DNA of 62,264 nucleotides from NCBI GenBank assembly GCA_945877365.1, contig CAMCRV010000011.1, forward strand, positions 1 through 62,264. The letters are read 5' to 3'. Source of the stretch: an uncultured Clostridia bacterium. GTDB taxonomy: Bacteria; Bacillota; Clostridia; Oscillospirales; Oscillospiraceae. This document shows positions 60,336 to 62,264 of the stretch, one piece after another. The translations under genes and the position numbers were made by a program. Numbering within the stretch: position 1 is the first letter of the stretch; each line of letters opens with the position of its first letter. The notes beneath the pieces are model-generated. The model ran no database searches. It was not told the origin of the DNA and was given only the letters and a program-made list of their open reading frames with translations.

Positions 60336-61859
60336 TTACAGAAAATTGATAATCTGCTGATCGTCGGCATCCAGAATCCGGCGCATCGCCCGGCGCTCGC
60401 TGAGCTTTTCCGCCACGATTCCCCGGAAGCCCAGCAGCTGAATGGCAATCAGCGGTGCCATGGCTACCAGCGCCACCACGCCGAAGGCATCCCGCAGCAC
60501 CGCGTCCGGGCCATGGATGGTGACACAGGCACCGATGGCCAGGGGCAGCAAAAAGCCGGAGGTCATGGGGCCGGAGGCCACACCGCCGGAGTCAAATGCA
60601 ATGGCAGTATACACGGGGGGCACCACAAGGCTCAGCATCAGCGCGATAAAATAGCCCGGCACCACATAGTAGATCAGAGAGAAGTCAAAGACAATCCGCA
60701 GCATACTCAGAGCCAGAGCCGTTCCCACGCCGATGCACAGACCTACCATCATGGCGCGGCGGTTCACCAGACCCCCGGTGACATCCTCCACCTGAGCGTT
60801 CAGCACATGGATGGCAGGCTCCGCCAGCACCACCAGAATGCCGATCACAAGGCCAAAGCCCACCAGCATTCCCGGATTCCCCTGCCCCAGCGCACAGCCG
60901 ATCTTATAGCCAATGGGCATGAAGCCCACATTCACGCCGGTGAGGAAAATCACCAGACCGGCATAAGTAAAGGCCACACCAACGGCAATCCGCTTCAGAA
61001 TACGCCGGCTGAGCTTCAAAAACACAATCTGGCAGATCAGGAACATTCCTACAATCAATCCCAGAGCCGTCGCCACCTCCCGGCAGGTATGCGCCGCCGT
61101 GTGCAGGAAGGCACCGGCAATATCGGCACTGACAGAGTAGTCCGGCACCGTATAGGAAAGCTCATTCCGGGAGAAAATGCCCAGAACCATCACCGCCAGC
61201 ACCGGGCCAACGGAACACAGGGACACAAGGCCAAAGGAATTCTCACGGCTGCGGCGGTCGCCCAGAATATTGGCGATACCAACGCCCAGCGCCATAATAA
61301 AGGGCACCGTAATGGGGCCTGTGGTAACGCCGCCGGAATCAAAAGCCACCGGCAGCAGCGCACCGTTCCCATTGACCACCAGCACCAGCGCAAGGCCGAA
61401 CAGAAGCATATAAAACAGCATGAGGATATGGGAAAGGGACATCCGGAACACGATTTTCAGGATTGCCAGAATCAGAAACGCCCCCACACCCACACCGACA
61501 CAGGCAATCAGCACCGTGCCGTTCATCACCGTGCGCACCTGATTGGCCAGAACCTGCAAGTCAGGCTCCGCAATGGTAATCAGCATTCCCAGCAGAAAGC
61601 AGATGCCGCACAGCAGCCACAGCTTCCGCTGCCGGGAAAGTCCGGCACCTACATGGGCTCCCATGGGGGTCATGGCCAGATCTGCACCCATGCTGAACAG
61701 GCCGATGCCCAGAACCAGCAGCACCGCGCCAATGGTGAAGGTGATCAGTTCCCCTATGGAAACATCCAGCAGCGGCGTGGCGGACAAAAGATACACAATC
61801 ACAGTAACCGGAAGGGCTGAAACCAGCGATTCCCGGATTTTACCCCGTAATTCCTTCAA
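60336..61859 (-). CDS. DUF1538-family transporter with internal duplication
   Basis: 507 residues, about twelve or more membrane helices. Two homologous halves, each with an AEPxxxVL motif (TIAEPDLQVLANQV and VLAEPAIHVLNAQV) and a SGGVxxGP motif (FDSGGVTTGP and FDSGGVASGP). Two copies of DUF1538 (PF07556) arranged as a direct repeat. Substrate unknown. Followed by two PII-like genes, which suggests regulated ion or nutrient transport. First gene of the operon, ribosome site AAAGGGGG. Confidence 0.88.
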   Translation of the reverse strand: MKELRGKIRESLVSALPVTVIVYLLSATPLLDVSIGELITFTIGAVLLVLGIGLFSMGADLAMTPMGAHVGAGLSRQRKLWLLCGICFLLGMLITIAEPDLQVLANQVRTVMNGTVLIACVGVGVGAFLILAILKIVFRMSLSHILMLFYMLLFGLALVLVVNGNGALLPVAFDSGGVTTGPITVPFIMALGVGIANILGDRRSRENSFGLVSLCSVGPVLAVMVLGIFSRNELSYTVPDYSVSADIAGAFLHTAAHTCREVATALGLIVGMFLICQIVFLKLSRRILKRIAVGVAFTYAGLVIFLTGVNVGFMPIGYKIGCALGQGNPGMLVGFGLVIGILVVLAEPAIHVLNAQVEDVTGGLVNRRAMMVGLCIGVGTALALSMLRIVFDFSLIYYVVPGYFIALMLSLVVPPVYTAIAFDSGGVASGPMTSGFLLPLAIGACVTIHGPDAVLRDAFGVVALVAMAPLIAIQLLGFRGIVAEKLSERRAMRRILDADDQQIINFL

Positions 61860-61892
61860 AATTCGTCCCCCTTTCTGTTTCTACACAGATTG

Positions 61893-61921
61893 AGTATACC
61901 AGAAATGACCGCAAATGCCAA
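61893..61921 (-). promoter_or_regulatory. Sigma-A promoter of the DUF1538-PII operon
   Basis: TTGGCA (61916-61921), 17 bp, TATACT (61893-61898) on the minus strand, 34 bp before the start codon. Confidence 0.75.
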
Positions 61922-61975
61922 TAACAAAATCGTGAACTTTCTGTCCTTCCATCAGAAATCCCAATATTCCGGGCG

Positions 61976-62010
61976 CAAAAATGCCCCCGAGCCGAAGCTC
62001 GGGGGCATAA
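61976..62010 (-). terminator. Terminator of tuf
   Basis: 12-bp stem ATGCCCCCGAGC (61981-61992/61997-62008) followed by TTTTT on the minus strand. Confidence 0.9.
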
Positions 62011-62031
62011 TTTACGCTTTATCCCAGAGAA

Positions 62032-62264
62032 TTAGTCCAGGATCTCGGTGACGACACCGGAACCGACGGTACGGCCGCCCTCGCGGATAGCGAAACGCAG
62101 GCCCTTCTCGATAGCGATGGGGGTGATCAGCTCAACGCTCATAACAACATTGTCGCCGGGCATGCACATCTCAGTGCCCTCGGGCAGGGTGATGATGCCG
62201 GTAACATCGGTGGTACGGAAGTAGAACTGAGGACGATAGTTGTTGAAGAAGGGAGTATGACGGC
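62032..62264 (-). CDS. tuf: Elongation factor Tu, C-terminal part (cut by window edge)
   Basis: The last 76 residues of EF-Tu are readable on the minus strand: [65 protein letters not shown] and stop TAA at 62032-62034. This is domain 3, which contacts aminoacyl-tRNA and EF-Ts. The gene continues beyond the right edge. Codon choice is strongly biased, as expected for a highly expressed gene. Confidence 0.97.
   Translation of the reverse strand, partial: RHTPFFNNYRPQFYFRTTDVTGIITLPEGTEMCMPGDNVVMSVELITPIAIEKGLRFAIREGGRTVGSGVVTEILD

Noticed and set aside
59724..61820. 698-codon open frame opposite the DUF1538-PII operon
   Set aside because: Antisense artefact; product rich in His, Gln and Asn with no plausible fold.

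Overview
The window looks like a high-GC member of the Clostridia (an Oscillospirales/Ruminococcaceae-type gut Firmicute). Evidence: a zinc-ribbon S14 (CxxC...CxxC), an S10-spc-alpha ribosomal operon containing secY-adk-map-KOW protein-infA, RemA (DUF370), CdaA/CdaR, PrkC/Stp, BlaI/BlaR1, a T-box riboswitch and sigma-A promoters with exact 17-bp spacers. Species cannot be named from sequence alone.

Layout. 1-6.8 kb: two divergent AEC-family carriers, an XRE regulator, CapA-like protein, alanine racemase and a phosphoribosyltransferase. 7-10.9 kb: MscS channel, then the methionine ABC importer metN-metI-metQ behind a T-box whose candidate specifier codon is AUG. 10.9-15 kb: DtxR-type metalloregulator coupled to a Cys/Gly-repeat protein, then two tandem AGCS amino-acid:cation symporters. 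15.2-17.7 kb: XRE regulator followed by two unlisted small ORFs, an AIM24/TIGR00266 protein and a DUF975 membrane protein. 17.8-19.3 kb: graveyard of a truncated SDR gene, a conjugative VirB4-like C-terminus fused to a truncated tyrosine recombinase, duplicated tRNA 3' ends and tRNA-Thr(GGT).

19.4-35.3 kb: one continuous minus-strand operon of 32 genes, rpsJ to rplQ, with a strong promoter and a long structured leader. 35.4-36.5 kb: ECF sigma/putative anti-sigma pair. 36.8-52 kb: a conserved minus-strand housekeeping block, cdaA-cdaR-rseC-yicC-remA-gmk-rpoZ-priA-def-fmt-rsmB-rlmN-stp-prkC-rsgA (c-di-AMP synthesis, nucleotide supply, replication restart, N-terminal formyl/deformyl cycle, ribosome modification, envelope-sensing kinase). 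52-62 kb: cysteine-desulfurase-like protein with a DUF3343 partner, BlaI/BlaR1-like pair, ispD-ispF, murD, RNase P RNA, a DUF1538 transporter with two PII-like proteins and an odd membrane protein, and the 3' end of tuf.

The most striking unexplained structure is a five-copy family of about 207-271 bp intergenic elements. They share the same two asymmetric ends but carry two unrelated cores. Each has an outer end 29-41 bp upstream of a start codon, and that end has a promoter-like spacing (TTRTCN-17 bp-GATNNN). Copies split otherwise conserved neighbours (gmk|rpoZ, rlmN|stp). They may be mobile promoter/5'UTR cassettes. Other intergenic repeats (a TGTCATT-ended MITE, a TTAGCTGAGTT-ended element and palindrome arrays) are also present.
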